Positions 1 to 6,631 of a stretch of DNA of 13,758 nt are shown here, one piece after another (the first letter of the stretch is position 1; the number at the start of each line of letters is the position of its first letter). The notes beneath the pieces are model-generated. The model was not told the DNA's origin. It saw only the letters and a list, made by a program, of their open reading frames with translations, and did no database searches. The translations under genes and the position numbers were made by a program. The stretch is from Shewanella sp. (GTDB taxonomy: Bacteria; Pseudomonadota; Gammaproteobacteria; Enterobacterales; Shewanellaceae), in NCBI GenBank assembly GCA_004195335.1, contig SDWK01000036.1, forward strand, positions 1-13,758, given 5' to 3'.

Positions 1-69
1 GCATGCTTGGGTTGTTGGTTTATGCAGAAAGAATAGATCGGCTGCATCTTGGCTGAGCTTTGTGGGTAA

Positions 70-821
70 TCAGGTGAGTCGTTGATGGTAGTTGTTCACC
101 CCTTGAATGTGCAAGACTGCCGCCTTGACTCTTTCACCAGCACTGGCGTTGAGCACCTTGTGCTCGAGACGGTGCTTGCGAGTCAACGATTCAAAGGTCA
201 GATGAGCGTCTGTACAGAGAACGATATCTCGGCTTAACAGGGGTAGCAGATGCTGCTCTACATTTTCAGGGTGAAGTGCTTGAGAACAAAGTCGGCCTCA
301 CCTGCGCTGCGGTCACGGGCCACTAGAACGGGCATCCACTTGGCGCCTTTTTTGTTGTCGTTGCCGCGCTTGCGAACAGGCCGTTCAGTAATCTTACGCT
401 GGCCTTTGAATGATTCGCGGAACATTGTTCAGCTTCTACGATACCAGTAAGTACAGGAGTATTAAGGTAATCTGCCAGTTTTAGGAAGCGGTGGCGCCAG
501 CGGAAAGAGGTGGACAGATGTACGTGGCACCGCGCCGCTGCTTTACGCAGTGCTTCAGAGCTAAGCATGGAGTCTGCGTATTCCATCCAAAGTTCGCGTT
601 TTCGTAGTCGAGCCAGCGGCGTGCCGGTCAAGGCCGTAAAGGTTTTGTGACTCATGGTTGCACTTAGGACATCTAAGATCGGACTGAAGTTGCTGTTCCA
701 GATGCTCGATGATTGCAGGTATTGCGTTGGGATTCTGCAATCGCTCCAGGAGCAGGTGTCGTTGACAGGGGCTGAGCGAGTCGATGGCTATAGATAGTTG
801 GTTGAAATCGACCTGTTTCAT
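70..821 (-). pseudogene. Decayed IS1595-family transposase
   Basis: This is a broken DDE transposase of the IS1595 (ISXO2-like) family. It starts at 821 behind a good ribosome site (CCGGAGG) and has an N-terminal zinc-ribbon start (LRCPKCNHES). The frame is then lost near 655-660, apparently with a short deletion that removes the second CxxC half. It resumes as TFTALTGTPLARLRKREL and the helix-turn-helix-like segment KAAARCHVHLSTSFRWRHRF. The frame shifts again near 430 (SFKGQRKITERPVRKRG follows) and a third time near 268. The tail reads VLCTDAHLTFESLTRKH and VNNYHQRLT, then TGA. The family motif normally reading EADETFF is degraded to EAEQCF, so the first catalytic aspartate is gone. At least three frame breaks and this loss make it non-functional. 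The family call is from remembered motif order; confidence is high for the family and for the decay. Confidence 0.88.
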
Positions 822-852
822 TAGAAACCTCCGGAAATTACTGGGGTTTTCT

Positions 853-892
853 ATAGTTTAGTTCAGGATCAACAGCTAAACTGAACATAGCC
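853..892. repeat. Possible outer terminal repeat of the IS1595-like element
   Basis: Upstream of the decayed transposase, the minus strand reads GGCTATGTTCAGTTTAGC from 892. It is followed by a partial copy in opposite orientation (TTTAGTTCAG, 857-866, against CTAAACTGAA, 876-885, with two mismatches). A terminus beginning GG, about 70 bp before the transposase start, is where the element's end would be expected. The other end is not recognisable in the window, so the repeat cannot be confirmed by pairing. Confidence 0.35.
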
Positions 893-1042
893 GCAGCAGA
901 CAATGAATGCGAAGCATCGTCATCAATGGATAGGGGCGACGACTATTACCCGGTTTTGGATAATGCGGTTCAATCACTGCTTCAAACCGTTTCCAAGGAA
1001 CCAACGTCTCCGTGGGCCGTAAATTTCACTTTATGGGTCTGA
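893..1042 (+). pseudogene. Possible 3' remnant of a gene interrupted by the IS
   Basis: Immediately beyond the presumed IS end lies an open frame of 49 codons ending in TGA at 1040-1042. It has no start codon of its own near the boundary. Its composition looks protein-like: acidic and Ser-rich at first, then [15 protein letters not shown], ending in [11 protein letters not shown]. That would suit the C-terminus of a gene whose front was removed by the insertion. I do not recognise the protein. A chance open frame of this length is quite possible. Confidence 0.3.
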
Positions 1043-1321
1043 CGGCGTTTGTTTTGGTATTAACTGTAGGCAAAGCTGAGCGGGTGTTTCATCCTGCATC
1101 CTGGCAAAGCGTTATGCTGCATATTATCTTAGGTAGAGATGCTTGTTTGCAATTACTCTTGTCTTATAACATTCAAGATGCTAAGTTATTTTTCAAGCTC
1201 AGAAGCTTGAGTAATAACTGAGAAATCGTGGCGCAAGCATGATAGTAGTTATTCTTTATTTGGCTTGGTGTTTATATACCATGTTTCTGTTCATTTGTTG
1301 TGTTGTTAACGTGAAGTATTT
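1043..1321. other. Gene-free stretch before the lipoprotein gene
   Basis: I find no convincing gene here. A frame from 1012 to 1221 is open but has no ribosome site and no recognisable protein features. The stretch turns A/T-rich towards 1250-1321 and presumably holds the promoter of the lipoprotein gene. TATATA at 1273-1278 could be a -10 box, but no good -35 sits at the right distance. The only clear structure is the palindrome at 1184-1219. Confidence 0.5.
1184..1219. repeat. 36-bp imperfect palindrome
   Basis: The arms are AGTTATT (1184-1190) with AATAACT (1213-1219), and TCAAGCT (1193-1199) with AGCTTGA (1204-1210), around a CAGA loop. Only two central positions per arm do not pair perfectly, and one of those is a possible G-T pair. 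No T-run follows on either strand, so it is unlikely to be an intrinsic terminator. It could be an operator upstream of the lipoprotein gene or a structural relic. Confidence 0.5.
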
Positions 1322-3484
1322 ATGAAATTCATAAGTGTTCTTTGGTTAAGCTTTCTTCTTGTTGTTTCTGGTTGTTCTTCTACTGTCTCCAATATTTCGT
1401 CCTCAGCATCAACGGGTGTTGATAAGTTAAATTTTAAATCTTTAGAAGACAAAAAATTATTTGTGATGTTTGGCATCGAAAAAAACAACATTAATATTTT
1501 GTCTATTAAAAATAGTGCTGATGAATATGAGTTATCTTCTGTTGATAGTGATAATAGTAAGTTAGATTTTGATGATGGAGATCAGTTAAAAGGCTGCATT
1601 GGTGTTTCATCGCAGTCTGAATATTTTCCGTGTGATAGCTACTATGCAAACTCTGTTTTTCAAGAAAGATCTGCGGATGTTGCTGGAATATTGGCGGGCG
1701 CTATACTTTGGCCTGTTGGTGTTATTGCTATTGTTGGCGGCGGAGCTAAGAGCATGTTTACCCAGACTGATTTAGATCAAGACAGCATTTTAAAAGTAGG
1801 ACGTTATATTGATAATGAACTTGCTGGTTCACAATATAAATTAATGGCTGCGATTGATCAGTATAATTCTAACTTAATTTCTGATATTAAACCCGTATCA
1901 ATTTTGTTGACAACTCCAAAGAAAATTTATGATGCTATCTCTAACGCAAAAACAACTGGAGAATTGGTTCAACTCTCAATAATTATAGACAGATTAGAAG
2001 GAAGCCCTGTAGAAATTACTGCGAGTTCGTTAAATCAACGAGAAGAGCCAAAATCTAGAGCAAAAGTATTATCAAGATTAAAGCAAGGCACTATTGTATA
2101 TCCTAAGGCAGAAAAAAATGGTTGGATTAATGTCGGTAAAGGTTGGGTCTCTGAGAAGTTTACTAAGCCTATTAAAGAAAAATTTAAAATTGCCATTAAC
2201 TTAAGAGAAAATAAAGTCAATTTCTCAAATAATAGTCGTTATTTGTTAGCAAACAATAATATTAAGAGTTCTGACGTACAAAAAGTGTTGAATGATAAAG
2301 CGGCATTAGCCGGAATTTCGCAAACAGACATTTATAAATTAACAGCGCGTCGATTATCCCTGGTTGATAAAGAAGCTTTTACTAAAGCAAAAAAAGTATC
2401 GTCAATACAATCTTACAACGCGTATTTAAAAAAACATCCTGATGGGAAGTTTGTTGCTGAGGCTACGGCGTTAAGAGAGCCTTTATGGTTCAACTTTGCC
2501 AAGAATAATAATACAGTGATCGCCTATCAGAGTTTTTTGGAAGCATATCCTACTAGTCAATATTACACAGAGACTAGAAAACTATGGTTTGAATTAGCAA
2601 AAGCTTCTCATACAAAAGATGGCTTTAGAGCCTTTTTATCTGAATACAAACAGACAAGTATAGAAAACACTGCTGCGAATTCACTTGAGATGATTTGGAT
2701 AGAGGAGATAAAGGCATTAGGACTTTATAGTGAGTTAGCTTTATTTCTTAAAGAGTTACCACAATCAACTTATAAAGCTGACATTAGCTATGCACACAAA
2801 AACTGTTCGAAAATCGCAGTAACCTTTAAAACCTCTTCTAATATTTGTGTTATTAACTATTTAAAAATGGATAGCCTTAGAGCGCAAGCTGACTTCAATG
2901 GTTATGCGCGAGCCTATGCTTTATCTGGCGAGGTTGATGATTTTAATCAAGCGCAAAATTTAGCTTCCACCTTGGTTGAAAAACAAATAATCGAATATTT
3001 TGCACTTCTAGCACTTACAGATAAATCTAGAATGTTTTCATTAAAAATCGTTGATGAGCATGAGTATATTGGAAGTTCAGAGCACTTCACGTTTTTCGCT
3101 CAAGAAAAGGACTCCTCTGAGGCAAAAATTAAAGGTAAAGTAGAGCTTAGCATAAAAGAAAATTCTCCTTTTAATATTGAGCATGGCGCTTATTCGGTTA
3201 ATGTAAATCTGCACATGAAAGCCTCCTATTTTAATCAAAGACGCAGTGATTGGTTAGGTAATAAAGATTGGAACGATTTACAGGAAAAATCTACTAATTT
3301 AACCTTTCGAATTAGTGGCGATAAACCAGTTGCCAAACAAAATTATGATTATGGCAATTACACCATTGCCTACAAAGATGTTGGTTCTATGGGAGGCTAT
3401 ACGTTGTACTACTTGGACAAAGAAGTCGAATTTGATGCGACTGTTAATAGTTTTCATCCTAATCACAGCATGAAAATATTTTAG
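1322..3484 (+). CDS. Outer-membrane lipoprotein with SH3-like domain and helical repeats
   Basis: A 720-residue lipoprotein precursor. The signal peptide ends in the lipobox VSGC, giving lipid-modified Cys18, and Ser19 would favour outer-membrane sorting. Residues 119-141 form a Gly/Ile-rich hydrophobic stretch (AGILAGAILWPVGVIAIVGGG) that may insert in a membrane. Residues 230-284 look like a bacterial SH3 (SH3b) domain, with the usual LNQREEPKSRAKVLSRLKQG opening and a GWINVGKGWV core, as in proteins that bind cell wall. Residues 352-450 contain about three helical repeats of the YNAYLKKHPDGKFVAEA type (Tyr-Leu ... Pro ... Ala), like TPR-type repeats. The C-terminal 250 residues are unrecognised. 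The gene is A/T-rich compared with its neighbours. It is followed after 9 bp by the small secreted protein gene, so the two are probably co-transcribed. The function is unknown; an envelope or wall-associated role is inferred from the domains. Confidence 0.85.
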   Translation: MKFISVLWLSFLLVVSGCSSTVSNISSSASTGVDKLNFKSLEDKKLFVMFGIEKNNINILSIKNSADEYELSSVDSDNSKLDFDDGDQLKGCIGVSSQSEYFPCDSYYANSVFQERSADVAGILAGAILWPVGVIAIVGGGAKSMFTQTDLDQDSILKVGRYIDNELAGSQYKLMAAIDQYNSNLISDIKPVSILLTTPKKIYDAISNAKTTGELVQLSIIIDRLEGSPVEITASSLNQREEPKSRAKVLSRLKQGTIVYPKAEKNGWINVGKGWVSEKFTKPIKEKFKIAINLRENKVNFSNNSRYLLANNNIKSSDVQKVLNDKAALAGISQTDIYKLTARRLSLVDKEAFTKAKKVSSIQSYNAYLKKHPDGKFVAEATALREPLWFNFAKNNNTVIAYQSFLEAYPTSQYYTETRKLWFELAKASHTKDGFRAFLSEYKQTSIENTAANSLEMIWIEEIKALGLYSELALFLKELPQSTYKADISYAHKNCSKIAVTFKTSSNICVINYLKMDSLRAQADFNGYARAYALSGEVDDFNQAQNLASTLVEKQIIEYFALLALTDKSRMFSLKIVDEHEYIGSSEHFTFFAQEKDSSEAKIKGKVELSIKENSPFNIEHGAYSVNVNLHMKASYFNQRRSDWLGNKDWNDLQEKSTNLTFRISGDKPVAKQNYDYGNYTIAYKDVGSMGGYTLYYLDKEVEFDATVNSFHPNHSMKIF

Positions 3485-3493
3485 GGAAAAATA

Positions 3494-3991
3494 ATGAAAA
3501 GCATTATTGTCAACATGTTGTTGGGTATGCTATTGATCAGCCAGGCTGTCGCGGCCGCAAATATTAATATATCTGAATTAAAACAGGGCGTTAACTCTAC
3601 TATTTATGCGGGATCTACTGATGGGCTGTCTAGATCGAGCACTAACAGCGTAAATAATTTAATTGATAAACAAAATCGCAGCATGAGTCGAACAGGAAAC
3701 AGTGGCTCAATTAACGATAGTTATTCTTCGTCATCTTCAACAAGTAGAAGCTCTTCGAATAGCGGAACGTCAACGTCTTCTAGCCAAAAGCCTACAGGTG
3801 TTAAAGAATTTTACGATGCAGGAACTCGATCATCTAAAGGCTACCATAATTATAGAGTTAAATGCCATAACGGACGTTCAACGACGTCCTATAAAGGAGA
3901 TCGTGGTTATTGGTATGAAGTAAGCTCAAATCAAGGCGATAAATATCGTCATCTTTCTCCAAGTAACTTTTCTAAAAAATACTGCTCTTAG
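3494..3991 (+). CDS. Small secreted Ser-rich protein with two cysteines
   Basis: A 165-residue precursor with a Sec signal peptide, probably cleaved after AVA (residue 20). Residues 65-100 are a low-complexity Ser/Thr/Asn linker. A compact C-terminal domain (102-165) is rich in Tyr, Lys and Arg, with Cys124 and Cys164 placed to form a disulfide; it reads YHNYRVKCHNGRSTTSYKG and ends KKYCS. The start is supported by AGGGA at 3483-3487, seven bases ahead of the ATG and overlapping the stop of the lipoprotein gene. This points to co-translation and a joint envelope job. I do not recognise the C-terminal domain. It shares the low G+C of its partner. Confidence 0.8.
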   Translation: MKSIIVNMLLGMLLISQAVAAANINISELKQGVNSTIYAGSTDGLSRSSTNSVNNLIDKQNRSMSRTGNSGSINDSYSSSSSTSRSSSNSGTSTSSSQKPTGVKEFYDAGTRSSKGYHNYRVKCHNGRSTTSYKGDRGYWYEVSSNQGDKYRHLSPSNFSKKYCS

Positions 3992-4175
3992 GCAGTTTGC
4001 ATCGTTAGTGGAATCTGTGGGTAATTTCTGGCTTTGGGAGTTTCCAAAAAACACGATTTACCGGCTCTGTTTGAAATAATCGGTGTTAAACACAATGCCC
4101 GGCGATGCCCTCCATAAATACATTGTTTGTCAGAGAGTGCTTACATAGGAAAAGGAAATCCGGGACCAACTAGGG

Positions 4176-4195
4176 GGACAGGTTTAAATCCGTCC
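4176..4195. repeat. Imperfect palindrome like those flanking REP-associated transposases
   Basis: GGACAGGTTTAAATCCGTCC pairs with its own reverse complement at eight of ten positions around a central TTTAAA. I recall similar GGGACAG...TTTAAA...CTGTCC sequences at the ends of Y1 (REP-associated tyrosine) transposase genes in Gammaproteobacteria. No transposase gene is present, so this would be a solo remnant. The attribution is from memory and tentative. Confidence 0.35.
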
Positions 4196-4281
4196 TCGGG
4201 CTTTAGAGGATCAGGTTTTGCATCTCGCGGTGCGGCGAGTGGATGACGTGGATCTACTTGGTGACGTGATCTGAAGCCTTG

Positions 4282-4293
4282 TGACAGAATGAC
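4282..4293 (+). repeat. First copy of TGACAGAATGAC motif
   Basis: This 12-base sequence lies 61 bases before the ATG of the HD-hydrolase gene. An identical copy lies 55 bases before the ATG of the next gene. The surrounding bases are also similar (CTT before, then one variable base, TGACAGAATGAC and a purine-rich end). The repetition at nearly equal distance from two starts suggests a regulatory site, but chance or a small duplication cannot be excluded. Confidence 0.35.
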
Positions 4294-4342
4294 AGATGCT
4301 TATCAAATATCGGAATAGCTATCGCTACAAGGAAAGTTCTCT

Positions 4343-4888
4343 ATGGCGGCATGGAATCAAGACCTGTATACCAAGACCTGGTGCTTTGCTTCAGAAGTTC
4401 ACTTGGGGCAGAAACTCCCAGGTAGTGAAATTTCCTATATCAATCATCTGGGCAATGTAGCCCAGGAAGTCATGGCGGCACTGGCTAATGGGGTGGCGGT
4501 TGATCAGCCTGATCTGGCCGTTCAATGTGCTCTGTTACATGACACGATTGAAGATACCGACTGCACCTTCGAACAGGTTCTTGAGGTTTTTGGAGCGGAT
4601 GTGGCGAACGGGGTAATGGCCCTCAGCAAATACGCATCCCTTGCCTCCAAGGAAGAGATGATGGCCGACAGCTTAAACCGGATTAAGCAACAACCGAAGG
4701 AGGTCTGGATAGTTAAGCTGGCTGACCGAATCTCAAATCTACAGAAGCCACCTGCCCACTGGGATAAAGACAAAATGCAGCGCTACCAGCAGGAGGCCCA
4801 GCGTATTCATGATGCATTAAAGGACGCCAGCCCCTTTCTGGCGCAGCGCCTGCAAGGCAAGATTGATGGCTATGTCAGGTATATGTAG
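4343..4888 (+). CDS. HD-domain hydrolase of the MESH1/SpoT type
   Basis: A 181-residue stand-alone HD-domain phosphohydrolase. It has the motif series of the (p)ppGpp hydrolase half of SpoT/RelA and of small MESH1-like enzymes: His35 in SYINHLGNVA, His66-Asp67 in CALLHDTIEDT with Glu70-Asp71 following, and Asp128 in VKLADRISNLQ. The length is almost that of MESH1 (about 180), and all expected metal ligands are present. Enzymes of this group remove the 3'-pyrophosphate from alarmones using Mn2+, and some act on other phosphorylated nucleotides such as NADPH. No synthetase domain is attached or seen nearby. The start follows AAGGAAAG at 4329-4336. It is first in a seven-gene plus-strand run. 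The fold call is firm; the exact substrate is an inference. Confidence 0.85.
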   Translation: MAAWNQDLYTKTWCFASEVHLGQKLPGSEISYINHLGNVAQEVMAALANGVAVDQPDLAVQCALLHDTIEDTDCTFEQVLEVFGADVANGVMALSKYASLASKEEMMADSLNRIKQQPKEVWIVKLADRISNLQKPPAHWDKDKMQRYQQEAQRIHDALKDASPFLAQRLQGKIDGYVRYM

Positions 4889-4902
4889 CTCCTTTGGTCT
4901 TA

Positions 4903-4914
4903 TGACAGAATGAC
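4903..4914 (+). repeat. Second copy of TGACAGAATGAC motif
   Basis: This copy lies in the 69-base gap between the HD-hydrolase gene and the FliG-like gene, 55 bases before the latter's ATG. It is identical over 12 bases to the copy before the HD-hydrolase gene. A separate promoter or shared regulator site for the FliG-like gene is possible. Confidence 0.35.
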
Positions 4915-4957
4915 GAATTAACCTTCAAACCTATCCAGTTGTAGGGAATCAGATCAT

Positions 4958-5770
4958 ATGGACATGAAACAGACATTGTCTGAGCATGGTTTCGCTGGCC
5001 TGAGTGGCCAAGAGACATGGGATTCATCAAGTCTTGAACAATGTCTCGCTGCTAGTGACCAATTCGTTCAGCGCTGCCTTAGAGAGTGTTACAGCGATAG
5101 TATTGTGACAGCCCTATGTGGTGATGATATTGATGCCGTGCGTAAACGGCTGATAGAGAACATGAGTGGTCGTACTCAAGAACTCATGCTTGAGGATATT
5201 GAGAAGGCCTCACCATCTGCTGAGGAGATTGAGTCTGCTCGTAATGACATAGTACAGGTTATCGAGCGAGAGAAGGTCACCTATGAACAGGAGTTATGGG
5301 AGGAGTATCATTCGTTTCTCCCCCCTAAGGCTCTAGAGACTGATCTGGCCTACCTCAAATCATTAACTCCAGAGCAGCGCAATGTCGTCTTTGAAGAGAT
5401 GGATCATTCTCTGATGATCATTGTTTTCAGTTCTTCACCTGAATGGCGGAGCTTGTTTGACTCAACTAATCAGCTGTTCAGTGATCGAGCTGTTGAGCTG
5501 CTCACTGACGATATCGAATCAGAGAAGATTGATTACCCCTGGGTGCCTGAGCTGGGTAAGAGAGTGATGACTCACCTGGCCAAACTATCTGTTGATGACC
5601 CTAAATCGTTTGAAGAAGAAAAGTTAAAACGTATACAATGGGAAGAGGAAAAGAAGAACGCTGCTGATAAAGCCATGGAAGAGAAATTGGCATCGCTTTA
5701 CGAAAAGTACGGAGAGCCGATTGAAGAGCCCAAAGGGCTGCTAGGGAAAATAGGTGCATGGTTTCGGTAA
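4958..5770 (+). CDS. Protein with two FliG C-domain-like repeats
   Basis: A soluble, acidic protein of 270 residues without a signal peptide. Residues 31-110 follow the pattern of the FliG C-terminal domain (the rotor part of the flagellar switch that faces the stator). The stretch DQFVQRCLRECYSDSIVTAL resembles FliG's D-R-x-IQR-LRE-x-x-S/D pattern, and ENMSGRTQELMLEDIE resembles its NMSKRAAEMLREDLE. A second, more diverged copy spans about 136-210: LTPEQRNVVFEEMDHSLMI, then LFSDRAVELLTDDIE. The tail (217-250) is a charged, probably coiled-coil helix rich in Glu and Lys, ending in a short amphipathic GLLGKIGAWFR. FliG's N-terminal domain is absent, and no flagellar gene is in view. The ATG at 4958 is used; one at 4964 is equally possible. 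The ribosome site is weak. The FliG resemblance is my reading of the pattern. It may reflect a protein-protein interaction fold rather than a motility role. Confidence 0.7.
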   Translation: MDMKQTLSEHGFAGLSGQETWDSSSLEQCLAASDQFVQRCLRECYSDSIVTALCGDDIDAVRKRLIENMSGRTQELMLEDIEKASPSAEEIESARNDIVQVIEREKVTYEQELWEEYHSFLPPKALETDLAYLKSLTPEQRNVVFEEMDHSLMIIVFSSSPEWRSLFDSTNQLFSDRAVELLTDDIESEKIDYPWVPELGKRVMTHLAKLSVDDPKSFEEEKLKRIQWEEEKKNAADKAMEEKLASLYEKYGEPIEEPKGLLGKIGAWFR

Positions 5771-5802
5771 CTATTAATACTAGTTTATTAGAGATACTGG
5801 CA

Positions 5803-6255
5803 ATGAAAGAGGGTCTTATTCAGAAGATAAAAACCACTATTTTTTTGTGTATTTGTTTAGCATCTTCAATAGGTTTTGCAGATGTCTCTGAAGAAAGGGT
5901 CGCGCTGAACGAGCTTTTGCCTCAATTTCAAATGCTATGGAATCAACCGAATCATTCGAAAATATTCGACCTATTCCATAGAAAATCACAAACATTTGTA
6001 GAATATCAATCTAACGATATCGCCAAGAAAAAGATTATTGATTCCTTAGAAAACCTGAAAGCAGACTTCGGTGAAATTAAAAACTTTGAAATCAGAAAAC
6101 ATATCTACAGGAAGGAAAGCTTTGTAGTGCGTATCACCTATGTAAATAAAGGTATGGTCCCAGGTACATTCAATGTTCGGCCGGACTCAGATGGTCAGTG
6201 GCGAATATACGATATCGACATCGACGGTCAGGGCGATGTTGAATTGCAAGAGTAG
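5803..6255 (+). CDS. Exported NTF2-like small protein
   Basis: A 150-residue precursor starting MKEGLIQKIK, with a hydrophobic core (TTIFLCICLASSIGFA) and likely cleavage after GFA at residue 26, so probably periplasmic. The mature part has the alpha-then-beta layout of small NTF2-like (DUF3887/DUF4019-style) proteins: helices around LLPQFQMLWNQPNHSKIFDL, then strands ending in DSDGQWRIYDIDIDG, which closely resembles the usual last strands of that fold. An ATG at 5758 would add 15 residues before the signal peptide and overlap the previous gene by 13 bases. I prefer 5803 because it gives a normal signal peptide. The gene is more A/T-rich than its neighbours. NTF2-like folds often bind small ligands or act as accessory subunits; the role here is unknown. 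Confidence 0.7.
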   Translation: MKEGLIQKIKTTIFLCICLASSIGFADVSEERVALNELLPQFQMLWNQPNHSKIFDLFHRKSQTFVEYQSNDIAKKKIIDSLENLKADFGEIKNFEIRKHIYRKESFVVRITYVNKGMVPGTFNVRPDSDGQWRIYDIDIDGQGDVELQE

Positions 6256-6286
6256 TTCTCTAGTGAGACTGCCTAAAAATATCTCT

Positions 6287-6631
6287 ATGCAGCTGAATAA
6301 AATAGTTCACTGGTTCAAGGCCGTATTGGTACTTGAAGCGGGAGTTCTGTTGGTTAGTTATCTGCTATCTGAAACGGCCAATCCACAACTAGATAGGCCT
6401 GCCTATGCCTGGTTTATTGTTATATCGGTGTTTGTTGGTTTTATGCCGCTCTATCTTCGGAAGAAGTATCTGTTTCAGCTAAGGGCATTGTTAACGGTGA
6501 TTGCTATAGGTGTTTTAGGCGCCCTGTTGACCCGCTACTGGGAAACGGAGACAGGGCCCTTTGTGCCTCTGGTGATGATTCTCGGGTTATCAATATTTAA
6601 GGCTAAGGAGCGGCCTGCTGATGCCGTATAA
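6287..6631 (+). CDS. Four-helix inner-membrane protein
   Basis: A small membrane protein of about 114 residues with four hydrophobic segments at roughly 10-27, 40-57, 65-83 and 91-104. The basic loop RKK (58-60) and the basic C-terminus suggest that both termini face the cytoplasm. The start is uncertain. The frame is open from 6173, but that part overlaps the previous gene; ATG 6287 and GTG 6263 are candidates and neither has a strong ribosome site. Its last 11 bases overlap the start of the next gene, and a GGAG ribosome site for that gene lies inside this one. I do not recognise a family. In context it may anchor the locus in the membrane. Confidence 0.65.
   Translation: MQLNKIVHWFKAVLVLEAGVLLVSYLLSETANPQLDRPAYAWFIVISVFVGFMPLYLRKKYLFQLRALLTVIAIGVLGALLTRYWETETGPFVPLVMILGLSIFKAKERPADAV

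Larger units (their letters stand above)
3992..4342. other. Gene-free stretch between the A/T-rich pair and the HD-hydrolase operon
   Basis: No gene is supported in these 351 bases. They contain the transposon-end-like palindrome at 4176-4195 and, near the right end, the motif TGACAGAATGAC (4282-4293), which recurs before the next gene. The promoter of the downstream run should lie here. TTGTGA (4279-4284) and TATCAA (4301-4306), 16 bp apart, are a weak candidate. No clear intrinsic terminator follows the upstream gene. Confidence 0.5.

Noticed and set aside
1060..1125. Possible integron attC site (TATTAAC ... GCGTTATGC)
   Set aside because: The end boxes are not complementary and no paired inner boxes were found. 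No integrase or cassette pattern is present.
1184..1219. Intrinsic terminator
   Set aside because: The stem is A/T-rich and no T-run follows on either strand.
1012..1221. Open frame of 69 codons starting GTG
   Set aside because: There is no ribosome site, the sequence is not protein-like, and it contains the palindrome. It is more likely non-coding.
5758..5802. Earlier start (ATG 5758) for the NTF2-like protein
   Set aside because: It would put 15 extra residues before the signal peptide. It remains possible through coupling with the upstream gene's stop.
6173..6286. Longer form of the four-helix membrane protein
   Set aside because: The extension overlaps the previous gene by over 80 bases, is read in another frame of it and has no membrane or family features.
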